Assembly: GCA_022559845.1 (NCBI GenBank)
Contig: CM040118.1
Coordinates: forward strand, 263,151,519 to 263,215,518
Direction: 5' to 3'
Source of the DNA: Amorphophallus konjac
Taxonomy: Eukaryota; Streptophyta; Magnoliopsida; Alismatales; Araceae
DNA: 64,000 bases
Positions 10,404-21,569 of this stretch are shown here, piece after piece (within the stretch, counting starts at the first letter, position 1; every line of letters starts with the position of its first letter). Below the pieces are notes generated by a model, which had not been told where the DNA came from, searched no databases, and saw only the letters and a program-made list of their open reading frames with translations. Position numbers and translations under genes: made by a program.

Positions 10404-12297
10404 AGCAGTCGTTTATTGGGCCGTTTTATGAAGAAAGCAATCTAGTTCTGGACCGTTAATGACCAGACTGTTCGATATTTAAAACAGATTATGTAGAATC
10501 TTTAGCAGTCAAATGAAGAATCGTCTAGGATTCGTTAGCGGTCTAGTGAAGGGCCGCTAGAAGGCTATGGCAGTCAACAAGAAGGCCGCTAAGTTCCAAA
10601 AATATAAAACACCGGTATAAGTGCTTTCTAGACAATGCATTTTAATGGTGCAACCAACTCGGCATCCTGGAGGGAATCCGAGACTCACGGAGAATTACGG
10701 AGCCCTTGAAACAAGATTTCCTAGTCCGTTGGCAGGAATATCCAAAGGAGAGGTTATCAAGTCCAAGATTGTGTGCCTAATGTGCATAGGTGTAACTAAT
10801 GGTCATATACGGGATATATGCCATGTACTTATGAAAATGACTCCGTAGATGAGAAGAGAATCAATAAGGAATCCATAGTGAACTACATTCATCTTACTTT
10901 TGGAATATGCTTTTAATACAAAGTATATGATTTTGGGCAAGAAATTAACTTATGTTTAAAATAAGTTCTAAATGCGTAAGAAACATGAAATCTACTAGAA
11001 ACCTTTGTATATACATAAACAATGCCAGTAACATGGATAAAACTTAACTAATTGGGTTTATCATATAAGAGATAGGGTGATTCTACATTAGGTTTCGGAT
11101 TAACCAAAAATATAGAACTCAGAGTTGTAAATGGTCTAATATACGGCCGTTTGTAGGGGCTAAGCGGTCTATCGTAAGTCCACTTATAGTTTTATAACAG
11201 TGAAATCGCAGGAACACAAACGGTCTATATAGGGGCCGCTAATCCTTGATAAGTGGTCTATCGTAGGGCCACTAACCAATTCCCGGCGGTTTATTATTAG
11301 GCCGCTTGTCTTCTATTTACAAAAACTAAATATGTGCAACTAGATGCTAACTAAAACACATCATGTCTGGAAATCAACATATATATATTTCACAGCATGA
11401 TAGAATGGACATAATATGTGTGGGTTCCATGTATTAGAACAAGAGAATTCCTTTTTATTTCTTTAGGGTTAGGATTTATGCATGAACATTACACTAGAGG
11501 CATAGACTGAAAGAAAACATGAAATTCTCGATCTATAATGCATGAAATCAAGTGCAACAAGAGGGCTTTTAATTCTAGAATGATGTTTTAGCCGTTCATG
11601 AGATGACCTACCTCTGTCCTGGGCCTTTGACTTCGAATTTAAGCCTAGAAGTTAACCCTAGTTTCCTGCACTTCTTGTGCTAAAATAGCAACTTCACGAC
11701 CTAATATCTCTTGATCCTCCTGACCTAAGTACGTGAAATTTGGAGGGTAAGAAGAAGATACAAAGGAGAACAAAAAATTCTAAAGGTGCAACTTCTAAAT
11801 ACCTCGTTTTGGGTTCCTAATCTCCTGATCTTCACTGGTCCGTTGCTCAATTTCCTGGGCCATTTGTATGAAACCCGCAACTTTAGATGCCTCTAACTCC
11901 CGGTGTGCTCGATCTCCTAGCACGAAATTTTTGGAGGATTTAGATCTATATATTGTGAACAAAAACCTTTAAAGAACCTACTTGAATTAAAGCCATCTTA
12001 CCTTACTTTCACGCCAGCCAAACATAGGGGTCGCGCAAGTGAAACCTAGAGTCTATTTATAGGGTTTTGCTAGGGTTTTGGAGATTAGAATGATGCTAGA
12101 GTCCTTATTAACTTTAGGTCGACCTCTAAGAGTCCAAAATATGTCTACAAGTCTAAAAACCTCGGTCTCTAGAATTTACAATGCCAAAAATTCCATCTTT
12201 TTGTTCTTTCTTTTACTCATGGAATCAGCAGAGATGTAGCAGTCGATTGTGAGAGCGTTTAGGGATGTAGGTGGTCTTACGATAGACCGCTTATGGT
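10404..12297. repeat. GCGGTC/GGCCGC hairpin units in LTR1
   Basis: Imperfect inverted repeats of the form (A)GCGGTCTA, 5-9 bases, GGCCGCTA. Clear examples are at about 10536, 10568, 11218, 11251, 11285 and 12268, with weaker ones at 10404, 10438, 10508, 11128, 11160 and 12238. They fall in two clusters with unrelated sequence between, and orthologous units occur in LTR2 (26654-28549) and LTR3. Confidence 0.85.
12054..12062 (-). promoter_or_regulatory. LTR1 TATA box
   Basis: On the minus strand it reads CTATAAATA within CCCTATAAATAGACTCTAGG, 564 bp inside the LTR from its element-sense start. Identical boxes lie in LTR2 (28305-28313) and LTR3 (57442-57450). Transcription would run leftwards through a long R-U5. 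Confidence 0.7.
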
Positions 12298-12626
12298 CTG
12301 GGCGCCCAATTTGAATTCAATTCAAATTCTTTTTCTTATTTATCCACTTATTTTTCTAGATAGGGAGTATTTATCCCCTATATTTCGTAAATAACTAATT
12401 AGGCTTCTAGAATGTTGGCCAAACTTCATGGGATTGGTCCGTAAGTCCTTTGGGCTTTATTTAAATAGGCTTGGTTAATTGGTTATCATACTTGGGCCTT
12501 AATAATAATTTATTTAACCTAGAAATTCATTTATTAAGCTATTTTGGTCTTCAAAAATTCTTATAAATTCCTCGAAAAATTCTTAAATACTTCAAATTTA
12601 TTTTATAAAATTTACGGGGCAATACA

Positions 12627-12642
12627 CCCTCCCCCACTTAAG
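12627..12642 (-). promoter_or_regulatory. polypurine tract, internal 1
   Basis: On the minus strand CTTAAGTGGGGGAGGG abuts LTR1's element-sense start. The preceding TTTGGGGACCAAATTCTCTT is almost the same in internal 2 (28877-28892) and in the intact gypsy element (53449-53465). Confidence 0.85.
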
Positions 12643-15600
12643 AGAATTTGGTCCCCAAATTCAATGTATGGAATATATGGAGAGTGTACTTACAGTTAAA
12701 TAATTTCTAAAATCTTTTACGCATAGCTTCTTCGGTCTCCCATGTTGCTTCATGTGAACACAACTTGGTCCACTGGACTTTGGCCATCGCAATATTTTTA
12801 TTTCGTAGTTGACGAACCTCTTATTCAACGATCCTTATTGGCTTTTGCTCATATGTCAAGTCCTTTTTGATCTCCAAATTGTCGTAAGTGATGACATGGA
12901 AAGGATCAGGTACATACTTCTTGAGCATTGAGACGTGAAATACATCATGGACTTCTGCTAATTGAGGGGGCAAAGCAATATGATATGCAACTCCACCAAC
13001 CCTTTCGAGAATTTCAAAGGGGCCAATGAATCTTGGAGTAAGCTTGCCTTTGATTCCAAATCTTTGAATACCTCTACCTTGAGAAACCTTGAGAAATACA
13101 TGATCTCCTACTTGAAATTCCAGGTCGCGCCTTCGATTATCAGCATACGATTTCTGCCTGTCTTGTGCCATTTGAAGTCTTTCTCGAATGAGTTTTACCT
13201 TCTCGGTAGTATCCCGAATAATGTCGTGACCGAGAAATTACCTTTCTCCTACTTCATTCCAGCAAATAGGTGAACGCCTGCTTCTGCCATATAAAGCTTC
13301 AAACGGTGCCATTTGAAAACTAGCTTGATATCTATTGTTGTATGCGAATTCTACCAGAGGTAAGTGATCTTGCCAACTTCCTCCAAAATCAATAGCACAA
13401 GCCCTGAGCGTATCTTCCACCATTTGATTTGTCCTTTCTATTTGACCATCAGTTTGTGGATGGAATGCCGTGCTAAATTTCAGTCAGGTCCCTAAGGAAT
13501 GTTGTAGACCCTTCCAGAATTGTGATGTAAACCGAGGATGTCGGTCAGATATGATGCTGATGGGGACAGTGTAATTTGACAATTTCCCTCATGTATAATG
13601 TTGCTAGTACATCCACAGACCATCCACTTTTGATTGGTAGAAAATGTGCAGAATTAGTCAATCGGTCTATGATCACCCATATACCATCGTGTCCTTCTCT
13701 TGTCTTAGGTAAACCCATGATGAAATCCATCCCTATACTTTCCCACTTCCACTCGGGAATATTTAAGGGGTGTAATTTACCTACGGGTTTTAAATGTTCT
13801 GCCTTGACCTGTTGACAAGTAAGACAGCGGGACACAAAATCTGCTACCTTCATGTTGGGCCACCAAAAGTTTCTTTTCAAATCTTGATACATCTTGGTAG
13901 CACCAGGATGAACAGCATACCTTGACTTATGTGCCTCTTCCATGATTAATTTCTTAGTATCATTATGATTTGGCACGCAAATCCTACCTTTAAATAGTAG
14001 TCTTCCATCATTTGAGATAGAAAATTCTGGTCTGTGATCAATATTATCCTTGATCTCCATCAATGCAGGGTCATTCTCTTGTAATTTGGCGATATCCTCA
14101 ATCAATGTAGGTTGAGACCTTATATTAGCAATTATACATCCATCTCCTTCCCTGTCAATATCAAGATTTAAGTGAGAGAAATCTTTGATAAGACAAGTCA
14201 TACCTTTCTTGAGGCTTGCTAGAGTTGCCCTTGGTCTTCTACTAAGAGCGTCAGCCACAGCATTTGCTTTCCCAAGATGATATTGAATTGTGAAGTCGAA
14301 GTCCTTGAGATACTCAAACCATCTGCGTTGTCGCATATTTAATTCCTTCTGGGTGAAAAGATATTTCAGACTTTTGTGATATGAGAATATAGTGAATTTC
14401 TCCCCATAAAGATAATGTCGCCAAATTTTTAAAGTGAAAATAACCACAGCTAATTCCAGATCATGCACAGGGTAATTCTCTTCAGGACGCTTCAATTGTC
14501 TTGCGGAATAACAAATCACCTTCCTATTTTGCATGAGAACACATCCTAGGCCAATGCCAGATGCATCCGTATAGAGTTCAAATCCACCACCCTCAACGGG
14601 CAATGTCAAAATAGAGGCTGTGGTGAGGTGATCCTTAAGAGTTAGAAAACTCTCCTCGTAGTCCTTAGACCATATAAAATAATTTTCTTTTCTTGAAAGT
14701 CTAGTCAAAGGAACGGCAATCTTCGAGAAATCCTTAATATATATCCAGTAATAGCCAACTAGCCCTAGGAAGCTCCTGACTTTTGACACGGTCGTTGGCC
14801 GGCTCCAGTTCTTTCCTGCTTCCACCTTAGAAGGATCGACAGCGATACCTTCCTTTGAAATAATATGGCCAAAGAATGAGACTTCCTTTAGCCAAAACTC
14901 GCACTTACTAAGCTTTGCATAGAGTTTGTGTTCTCTTAGTGTATGCAAGGCTATTCTTAAGTGCTCTTCATGTTCTTCCTTTGTTTTGGAGTATATAAGG
15001 ATGTCATTAATGAAGAGGACTACAAACTGGTCAAGATAAGGCTAGAAGACATTATTCATAAGTTGCATGAATGCTACCGGGGCATTAGTTAACCCGAACG
15101 TCATTGCAACAAATTTATAGTGGCCATAACGGCTCCTGAAGGTAGTTTTGTATATGTCATCTTCCTTGATCCTGAGCTGGTGATACCCTGACCTGAGGTC
15201 GATCTTGGAAAAATATTCTGCTACTGAAAGCTGATCAAAGAGTTCATCGATACGCGGCAACAGATATTTGTTCTTGATAGTAAGCTGGTTCAATCGCCAG
15301 TAATCGATACATAGCCTGAGAGATCCATCTTTCTTTTTGACAAATAGAACAGGCGCACCCCAAGGGGATGTGCTAGGTCGAATGAATCCCTTGTCCAGTA
15401 ACGCTTGAAGCTGTTTCTTCAATTCCTTAAGCTCTGTGGGGGACATCTTGTAGGGAGCTATTGAAACAGGTGTTGCTCCGGGAATGAGTTCAATGGAGAA
15501 GTTTACTTCCCTTTTGGGTGGTAAACAGGATAAATCTGATGAAATTACATCAGGAAACTCATTTACGATAGGAATATCTTTTAAGGTAATCTCCTTGGAT

Positions 15601-16084
15601 TCAGTGATAATTACGGAAGCAAGAAATGCTTCACATCCTTGCGAGATAAGTTTGCAAGCGTGAAGAGATGAAATAATAGCAGGGTGCTTCCTATATTTGA
15701 TACCAAGAAAAGAAAATCTTGGAAGACCTAGTTTCTGAAAAGAGATAATCTTGTTCCGGTAATTTATGTAGGCATCATGGTCTACAAGCCAATCTGCAAC
15801 TAATATAGCATCGTAGCCCTCCATGTCAAGGCATACGAGGTTTGCGGGAAGATTGTGACCTTCTACCCTTACTTCACTATCGGGGTAATAGTTTGTGAGT
15901 TTGGTTCCAGGACCTAAAGGTGTAGTAATAGCAAGGTCCGAAGGTAAAGGAACTGATGAAATAGGCAAGGTCTTTGCAAAGGCGGTAGATATAAAGGAAT
16001 GAGAAGCACCAGTATCGAATAGTACAAAAGTAGGATGAGAACAAATTTGAACGGTACCTTCCATAAGCCCATCATCCCTGGGTG
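12643..16084 (-). pseudogene. Tekay-like pol, internal 1 (broken)
   Basis: Read leftwards from the nested insertion at 16089: protease [14 protein letters not shown] (about 16025-15985), reverse transcriptase ([26 protein letters not shown]), RNase H ([16 protein letters not shown]), integrase HHCC and D-D-E region, and a C-terminal chromodomain-type tail (DLTYEQKPIRIV). One frame runs from 16089 to 13545, broken only by TAG at 15042-15044 (Gln in internal 2). The catalytic FxDD box reads F-I-N-D (Asn codon 15006-15008). Integrase shifts frame near 13570, has TGA at 13484-13486, and the tail has TAA at 12821. It is not functional. Confidence 0.92.
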
Positions 16085-16089
16085 CTTCA
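16085..16089. repeat. target duplication CTTCA, left
   Basis: CTTCA before TGATGTGACAC equals CTTCA after ...CTCATCA at 24307-24311. The undisrupted target is visible in internal 2 at 42546-42550. Confidence 0.9.
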
Positions 16090-16904
16090 TGATGTGACAC
16101 GACCCCTCGGACTTAAATTTGCAAGCAACACAACGATTTAGGCAATGTGACACAAGCAGACTCACTCGCGTTGGCACACTCGGGTCCGTAGGAGGACCGG
16201 CGATGGCGGTGAGGGTCCGGGGTTGAACCTCAATGTTCCAAGGGTATGGCCAGCTAAGGTTGGACCCCAATGGTCCAGGGATGCCCCAATTCCGTGGGCG
16301 GCCAGCACGCCACGGGCGTGGGATGTAACGGCTCTCTCACAACTCGCTCCGCGGCGGACACTCGAATTGATGGTTTTGGATCGGGCGCTCGCCTCACCAT
16401 CGACGGGCAACTAAAAATGATACTAAGCTAAGCAATGGTAATAAACCAGCAAAGAAGAGTGGCCATAAGCTCACCTGATCGGCGTGAGGACGTCGATCCC
16501 GACCGGAGACGAGGGCGAGCGGGGAAGCATGGGCTACCCGCACGCCGCGCCGATGATGCTTGAATCCTGTTTAGTTAATTACAATCACTACAGCTCGCGC
16601 AGGAGGGTGACCTCGGGGAAGGGATGATCAAATACAATCAAACACTACCTCCACACAGGGAGGGGCGGTAAGCCGGCCAGGCGGGGACGGGAAAACCGTC
16701 GGAGAACGGAAGAAGGAAGCCGAAGTTGTTTCCACTTGCAGGCTGTGATGGCTGACAGCCAGATGGTCCCGGGGCTGTAGATCACGTTCCTGAATTTCTC
16801 TAGAGGCGAGACCAGCATGGGGATCTTCGTATCTGGCGCGCGGATGGCTCCGAATTTTCTCGATTTCTTCTACTGCAGTTGCTGGTCCGGGTCGAGCTTC
16901 GAAC

Positions 16905-17680
16905 AGGGTGGCAGAATCTGGCCGCAGCAACTACCAGATATGAACAGTGACTTGCAGCAGCTACACCGGCCGCTCCCGACCTCTGAATCACGAGCCGTTG
17001 GAGTTGCTGGAATCGTGGTCGAGTCTACTTCGCAGAAAAGCTGACGGGGAAGCCGGATGAGGTCAGAGGAGATCAGGGGACCCGAGACGGTGCCGGTAAG
17101 TCGTAGCAGACTTGGGGAAGCAGTGTGGAGCAGTCGGAGGAGAAACTTGATAACTCTGTCCCACGGAACCTAAATGCAGTTCCGTTTCCTGATCCTGGAA
17201 GAGGACAGGACGTGGGAGAACTTTTATGAAGAAACCTCGGCTTGGTTCTGCTAGGGTCCACCGTGGCACAGCTTTCTTTCAGGTTCAGGTACTTGGTGGC
17301 AGTAACTCGGCAGCAGCTACCTGATACGAACAGTGACTTGCAGAAGCTATCCTGGCCGCTCCCGAGCTCTGAATCACGAGCCACCAGAATTTATGGAACC
17401 GTGGTCGAGCCCTCTTCGCATAAAAACTTGCGGGGCAGTCGTCTGATGTCGGTGAGGATGGGGAGACTCAGAAGAGTGGAGGTAGGTCGCTGCAGACTGT
17501 GGGAGGCAGGCCCGACCAACCGAGGGAGGAAAATGAGAACTCCGGCCTCCTGATGCCGAACGCAGTTCCGCTTCTTGATCCTGGTAGAGGACTGGAGGAA
17601 GAAGAACTTTGAAGAAGGGCTCGTAGTCTGAATCTTCCGTCGTTTGTCGTGGTACAGCTTCAAGTCGGGTTCTGGTACTC
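16905..17680. repeat. 386-bp internal duplication in the LTR
   Basis: GAACAGTGACTTGCAG occurs at 16942 and 17328 and CAGTTCCG at 17177 and 17563, both 386 bp apart, with diverged similarity between the anchors (for example CGTGGCACAGCTT against CGTGGTACAGCTT). The right LTR carries the same duplication at about 22385-23160, so it predates the insertion. Confidence 0.8.
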
Positions 17681-18382
17681 TGCAGGGGGAGATCTGCGCA
17701 GCCGAGGGAGAATGGGCACCACGAACTGTAGCGACGTCGGAATGGGATGATTCCACCTTGCCTGCGAAGTTAACTTGGAGATCTTTCCGACGATGTAGGC
17801 CACGCCCCTAGAAGCTCCGGGATGAGGTCGTGGGCGGCGCTGCAACAGGGGGGGGGTTCTGCAGAACTGCAGCTGCTCACTAGTATATAGAAAATGGGGT
17901 AGATGGGGTGGATGCGTGTGGGGGGCGACCCCGGGCTGTGTGGGGGTCTGGTATAGGGTGATCTAAGGTGTGGGAGGGGCAGAATGGGGGCTGGAAGATG
18001 GTCTAGCAGGTGGAGGAAGGGGGAGCTGCGAATTTGGGCTGGGATAGAGAGAGAGGGAGATCTCTCTCCTTTGGTTTGAATGAGAGGTTAATGGGGTTTA
18101 ATGTTGTTTTAGGAAGGGGAAGGGTTGTGTTGGGAGAGGAAGGGGTGCTTGGGAGAAGGGATTCTCCCTTGGAAAAATGAAAGGTTGTATGGGGAAGGGG
18201 AAAGGTTACTTGGGAGGAGGGAGAGGTGCCTAGGAGAAAGGGATTCCACCTAGGGGTTGGAGGGGACTTAAATGGGAGGTATGGGGAAGGGGGAGGGGTC
18301 TTAATTAGAGGTGAATAGGGAGGAGAGAGAGTGAATTTCGAATTTGGGGTGGGGAGGAGAGAGAATGGGGTTCGCCCCCTTT

Positions 18383-18432
18383 AGAGAGAGAGAGAATAAG
18401 AGAGAGAGAGAGCTAGAGAGATAGAGAGAGAG
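18383..18432. repeat. (GA)n microsatellite, left LTR
   Basis: Mostly GA dinucleotides with interruptions. The right LTR has the counterpart at 23876-23928 with a few length differences, the main visible cause of the 9-bp LTR length difference together with small changes in the G-rich stretch. Confidence 0.85.
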
Positions 18433-18817
18433 AAGCACAAATCTTGTGGCAACTTTTTTTTATCAAATCTTCATTAGCTTACAACTGAGAGATTGGGGTC
18501 CTATTTATAGGAAACCCACTTTTACATATAAGACCCTGACTTTTAACATACTAACAGATAACCAAGGAAGGGGGGGTGCGCCCATGGGCCTAGCCCAAAG
18601 AAATAGGCCCAATAGCAAGCACCATAGCCTGATGAGACTCGAACTTAGGGAAATGACTTAATAACCTAGGTACAAGACTCAAATAAAAGGCAAATTACAT
18701 GAGTAGAAAATGAAAATTACATCATAGGACTCGAAATAACGTGGTGAACAAGATGTAGCTTAGGCGGCGAGTATCGGGATCCTCGATCATATGAAATTGC
18801 TGGTGATGTCCTCATCA

Positions 18818-19036
18818 TACCCTCGGGGTGCGGAAAACTTGACTCTGTCGAGTATGGGCCCACCGGGGAAGTGGTCCTCTCCAGAAACTCAGAGTGAGCC
18901 TCAACTTCCAAACTCAACCCTGCGTCCGCAACCAGGGGACGGTCCCTCATCCTCTCGAGGTGGCTCAGGCGCACCCTCTTGCTGGTGATGGGGCCCTGCT
19001 TGCCTAGTATTGCCTTCGTGTGCACACGTCGGACTC
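18818..19036 (-). other. 3' untranslated part of TR-GAG-type element
   Basis: 219 bp between the ORF stop and the 3' LTR. The purine tract next to the LTR is weak (minus strand CACCCCGAGGGTA). I see no coding signal here. Confidence 0.6.
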
Positions 19037-21472
19037 TCAGGCCATTTTTGGTGGCTCTCCGAGGGTGTCCCTCTCAAAGGAAGATAAAGGCTCGAGGCAC
19101 TCACTAGGATCCACCGCAGTGCCCATATAGGGTGCCAGATCCGCCATGTGGATAATGGAGTGAATCCCATAGCCCATTAGTAAGTCCAACCCGATGGCCG
19201 GGTTGCCAAAATCACTTGGAACTTGAGAAGGTCCAAGTCCACGTGCCCTCGAATTGGAGGTGACCCTAGGGTAGAGCCACTCCAATGCCATCATCACCAG
19301 ATTGCCTACTTGGAATTCCAAGTGGCGCTCGCAAGCTTTTACCCGCTCTTTGTGAACCTCACCGCTCGTTGTTAGATGCTTGCATGAATGTGTATGCCAT
19401 GCACTATGATGCAGTGAGTGGGTGTGGAAGAGGATAGTATGCAAAGGTGGATAGGGGCAACCGTACATAGACCTATCATGCATAGATGTGATGAAGACTT
19501 TCATGGACTCTGGGGGGCCGGGGCAACCATAGGTGGACATATCGTGCATGGTGGCGTTAGTTACCGGAGGACCCGGACATCCATGTATGCTCCATTCATG
19601 CGTAATGGTTATGACGAATGTGGGTGGACCAGCACATCCAAATGTGGGCCAGTCATGCATTGGGCCTAGACTGTGTGTGACGTGTATGGGAGGGCTGGAC
19701 TTGTGACCCTTGTTGAATGATGTGATATGCCAAGATGGGTGCATTCCTATCCTATGGGTGACGACCATGTGTGTGGGTATGGGGTGGTCTTTGAGCTCCC
19801 ACTTATAAGGGTCGAAGGGGTCAAAGAAGGTATGCATCATGGGGTGGGCTTGGTCCGATAAGGTTGGATGGGATAGGGACAGGTTGGTGGTGAGTAAGGT
19901 GGGTGGGTATAGGAAGGGATTGAAGGAGTCATGGAATGTGTTTCCAAGGAAGGGGTATTCTATCTCCTCAAGGTTTTCAAATGATGGTGAGTCCTCCTCC
20001 TCAAATGTATTATTTGAACCGAAGTCCTTGGCGGGTTGGTTGGCCATGAATGGAGGGCTTGGCATCCTACCCGAAATAAGCAACTCTAATTTGTGGACAG
20101 CATCGGGCTCCTCGGGTGTAGGGAGGAATAACAGAAGGTCACTAGTGTAGCAACCCATAGTGTAAGTGGAGGAGATGGATCCGACACATAGGTGTAGGAG
20201 GTCAAGGCTCCTAGGTTGGTTGGCTACAGTGGTCAACAGGTCAGTTAGCTCCATTTGCCAAGCTATACCCTTAAGAAAGTCCCCTAATGTCTCCACTTGA
20301 TAGGATGATTGGATTGTGGTGTGGTAGGTGGGTAAGGGTACTATAGGGAGGTTTTGTTCCATAGGAGGGCAGACATGGGCCATGAGATCTCTAAATGGGT
20401 TCTCCTTTAGCCAACGTGAAAGGGGTTCTCCTAAGATGAGCTCGGCCCCTACTAGGGAGGGTGGTGTAAGGTGAAGTCCACCATGTGAAGTTTCTTCTTC
20501 TTCCTGGACATGGGTGATCTCCATGGCGGGGGTTGGGTCCGGAGTATTCACCACTATGGGGTCGGGTATGGGGATCATGGTTTCCTCTACCAAGGAGGTG
20601 AGTAAGTCCATTGTTTGTGGGGTGATGATGACTGGCATATGGCTCTTTTGGGGTGGTGGGTAATGGGGGGCTTGGGATAGGATGGGGAGGGGTAGAAGTG
20701 GAGGCCTAGGTTGGGCATATTGTAACTCATGGGGGAGGGTGCACCCCATTTGGCTCAATGGGTCTTCCTTGGGTAGGAATGAGTTCTCTTGACCTATTTG
20801 GGCCTCATATTCTTCTTCCCAATCTAGGGGAGCCTCATAGTCTTCGGTCACCTCCGTGAGTTCCTTTTGGAAATGGGTGGGATGAGGATTTGTGGAAGCT
20901 TGTGGGGTGTGGGTTTGATGGGGAATGTTGGGTTGGGTGGTGGCCAATTTGGTTTTAATGGTGGTGGTGATCGGGATTGGAATCATTTGGGGTGGTGGAG
21001 ATTGGACCCTAAGGGAGGTCTTGGGTTGACTGGGAGAAAAAGGGGGAGTGGGAGTGCTCCTCTGGTTATGGTTCTCAAGGTAGGAGTGGGAAGGTCGGGG
21101 AGCGTAGTTCTTCCTAAGCTCAAGGTAGGAGTGGGAGGGTCGGGGAGCGTAGATCTTCCTAAGCTCAATCTTCATCTCTTCCCATGATCCTATGGGTTCT
21201 TGCCTCCAAATCCTTCTTAAGCTCACTATGTGATCCCACTCCTTCTTGGCTTGTCCCCGAAGCCACCCTGTGGCCCTGCGGACCCTAGCATGTCCATAGA
21301 CCCTAGTCCTATCAAAGTGTTTATCCATGGTAGCCTCCCACTTTAGGTAGGCATTAGGATTGGATCCGTCAAAACTAAGGTCTCCTTCAAGGATGATGTC
21401 CATGAGGAGGGGGTCAATCGGACTCTTGTGGACGGCCGTGTTGAGGGGACTTAACCAATGTGGAGTGTACAT
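19037..21472 (-). CDS. Gag-like N-terminus joined to integrase-tail-like C-terminus
   Basis: 811 codons, uninterrupted, starting at the first ATG 97 bases after the 5' LTR. Residues about 30-125 match the retrotransposon Gag domain pattern: FDGSNPNAYLKWEATMDKHF, then WDHIV...RR...SWEEMKIELRK. A 15-residue duplication (YAPRPSHSYLE twice) follows, then a Pro-rich region, an acidic middle and a cluster of GCPGPP-type repeats (about residues 608-680). Residues about 705-795 (HLEFQVGNLVMM ... LLMGYGIHSIIHMADLAPYMG) resemble the very end of a gypsy integrase, as if everything between Gag and that tail had been deleted in frame. There is no zinc knuckle. Gag assignment is fairly sure; the integrase-tail reading is inference. 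Confidence 0.75.
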   Translation of the reverse strand: MYTPHWLSPLNTAVHKSPIDPLLMDIILEGDLSFDGSNPNAYLKWEATMDKHFDRTRVYGHARVRRATGWLRGQAKKEWDHIVSLRRIWRQEPIGSWEEMKIELRKIYAPRPSHSYLELRKNYAPRPSHSYLENHNQRSTPTPPFSPSQPKTSLRVQSPPPQMIPIPITTTIKTKLATTQPNIPHQTHTPQASTNPHPTHFQKELTEVTEDYEAPLDWEEEYEAQIGQENSFLPKEDPLSQMGCTLPHELQYAQPRPPLLPLPILSQAPHYPPPQKSHMPVIITPQTMDLLTSLVEETMIPIPDPIVVNTPDPTPAMEITHVQEEEETSHGGLHLTPPSLVGAELILGEPLSRWLKENPFRDLMAHVCPPMEQNLPIVPLPTYHTTIQSSYQVETLGDFLKGIAWQMELTDLLTTVANQPRSLDLLHLCVGSISSTYTMGCYTSDLLLFLPTPEEPDAVHKLELLISGRMPSPPFMANQPAKDFGSNNTFEEEDSPSFENLEEIEYPFLGNTFHDSFNPFLYPPTLLTTNLSLSHPTLSDQAHPMMHTFFDPFDPYKWELKDHPIPTHMVVTHRIGMHPSWHITSFNKGHKSSPPIHVTHSLGPMHDWPTFGCAGPPTFVITITHEWSIHGCPGPPVTNATMHDMSTYGCPGPPESMKVFITSMHDRSMYGCPYPPLHTILFHTHSLHHSAWHTHSCKHLTTSGEVHKERVKACERHLEFQVGNLVMMALEWLYPRVTSNSRARGLGPSQVPSDFGNPAIGLDLLMGYGIHSIIHMADLAPYMGTAVDPSECLEPLSSFERDTLGEPPKMA
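19430..19650 (-). repeat. four GCPGPP-type coding repeats
   Basis: Minus-strand repeats of about 55-67 bp encoding variants of 'H-[DE]-x-S-x-x-G-C-P-G-P-P' at about 19445, 19512, 19567 and 19624. The spacers between differ, so the Cys-Gly-Pro core is better conserved than the rest. Confidence 0.8.
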
Positions 21473-21555
21473 GATGATGCACTGGGTGGCCTGAAAATGA
21501 CTCTAAATGCGAATGCGCCCTAGGACCAACTTGTAGAGAGATAAGTTGTGAACTT

Positions 21556-21567
21556 GCTCTGATACCA
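21556..21567 (-). promoter_or_regulatory. primer-binding site (initiator Met tRNA)
   Basis: Minus strand TGGTATCAGAGC, two bases (AA) after the LTR end ...GTCACATCA. It fixes both the element's orientation and the LTR border. Confidence 0.9.
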
Positions 21568-21569
21568 TT

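Larger units (their letters stand above)
9270..12626 (-). repeat. LTR1 (3' LTR) of compound Tekay-like element
   Basis: On the plus strand it begins TGTCACGCCCCGAG and ends GGGGCAATACA, so in element sense it is TGTATTGCCCC...CTCGGGGCGTGACA. The family polypurine tract follows at its right edge. It holds about 12 GCGGTCTA...GGCCGCTA hairpin-like units (10404-10590, 11128-11310, 12238-12297), a TATA box (12054-12062) and the splice-like acidic tail (9536-9601). Short shadow ORFs inside are not genes. Confidence 0.93.
16090..18817 (-). repeat. 3' LTR of the TR-GAG-type element
   Basis: Plus strand TGATGTGACACGACCCC to ...GATGTCCTCATCA. Near its right end (element U3) is a palindromic TATA region CCTATTTATAGG (18500-18511), so U3 is only about 300 bp and the transcribed part about 2.4 kb. 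The latter is GC-rich at the left, has a 386-bp internal duplication (about 16905-17680), and then a long purine-rich stretch (17870-18432, pyrimidine-rich in the RNA) with a (GA)n microsatellite. Short ORFs here are not supported. Confidence 0.92.

Noticed and set aside
15042..16100. Apparent start MSHHEAP of the internal-1 pol ORF
   Set aside because: The first residues come from the nested element's LTR. The real frame comes from gag at 24312-25291.
16162..17845. Many overlapping 60-120-codon ORFs in the GC-rich part of the TR-GAG LTR
   Set aside because: They overlap on both strands, are repeated in the other LTR with frame-breaking differences, and show no domain. GC-rich DNA gives long chance frames.
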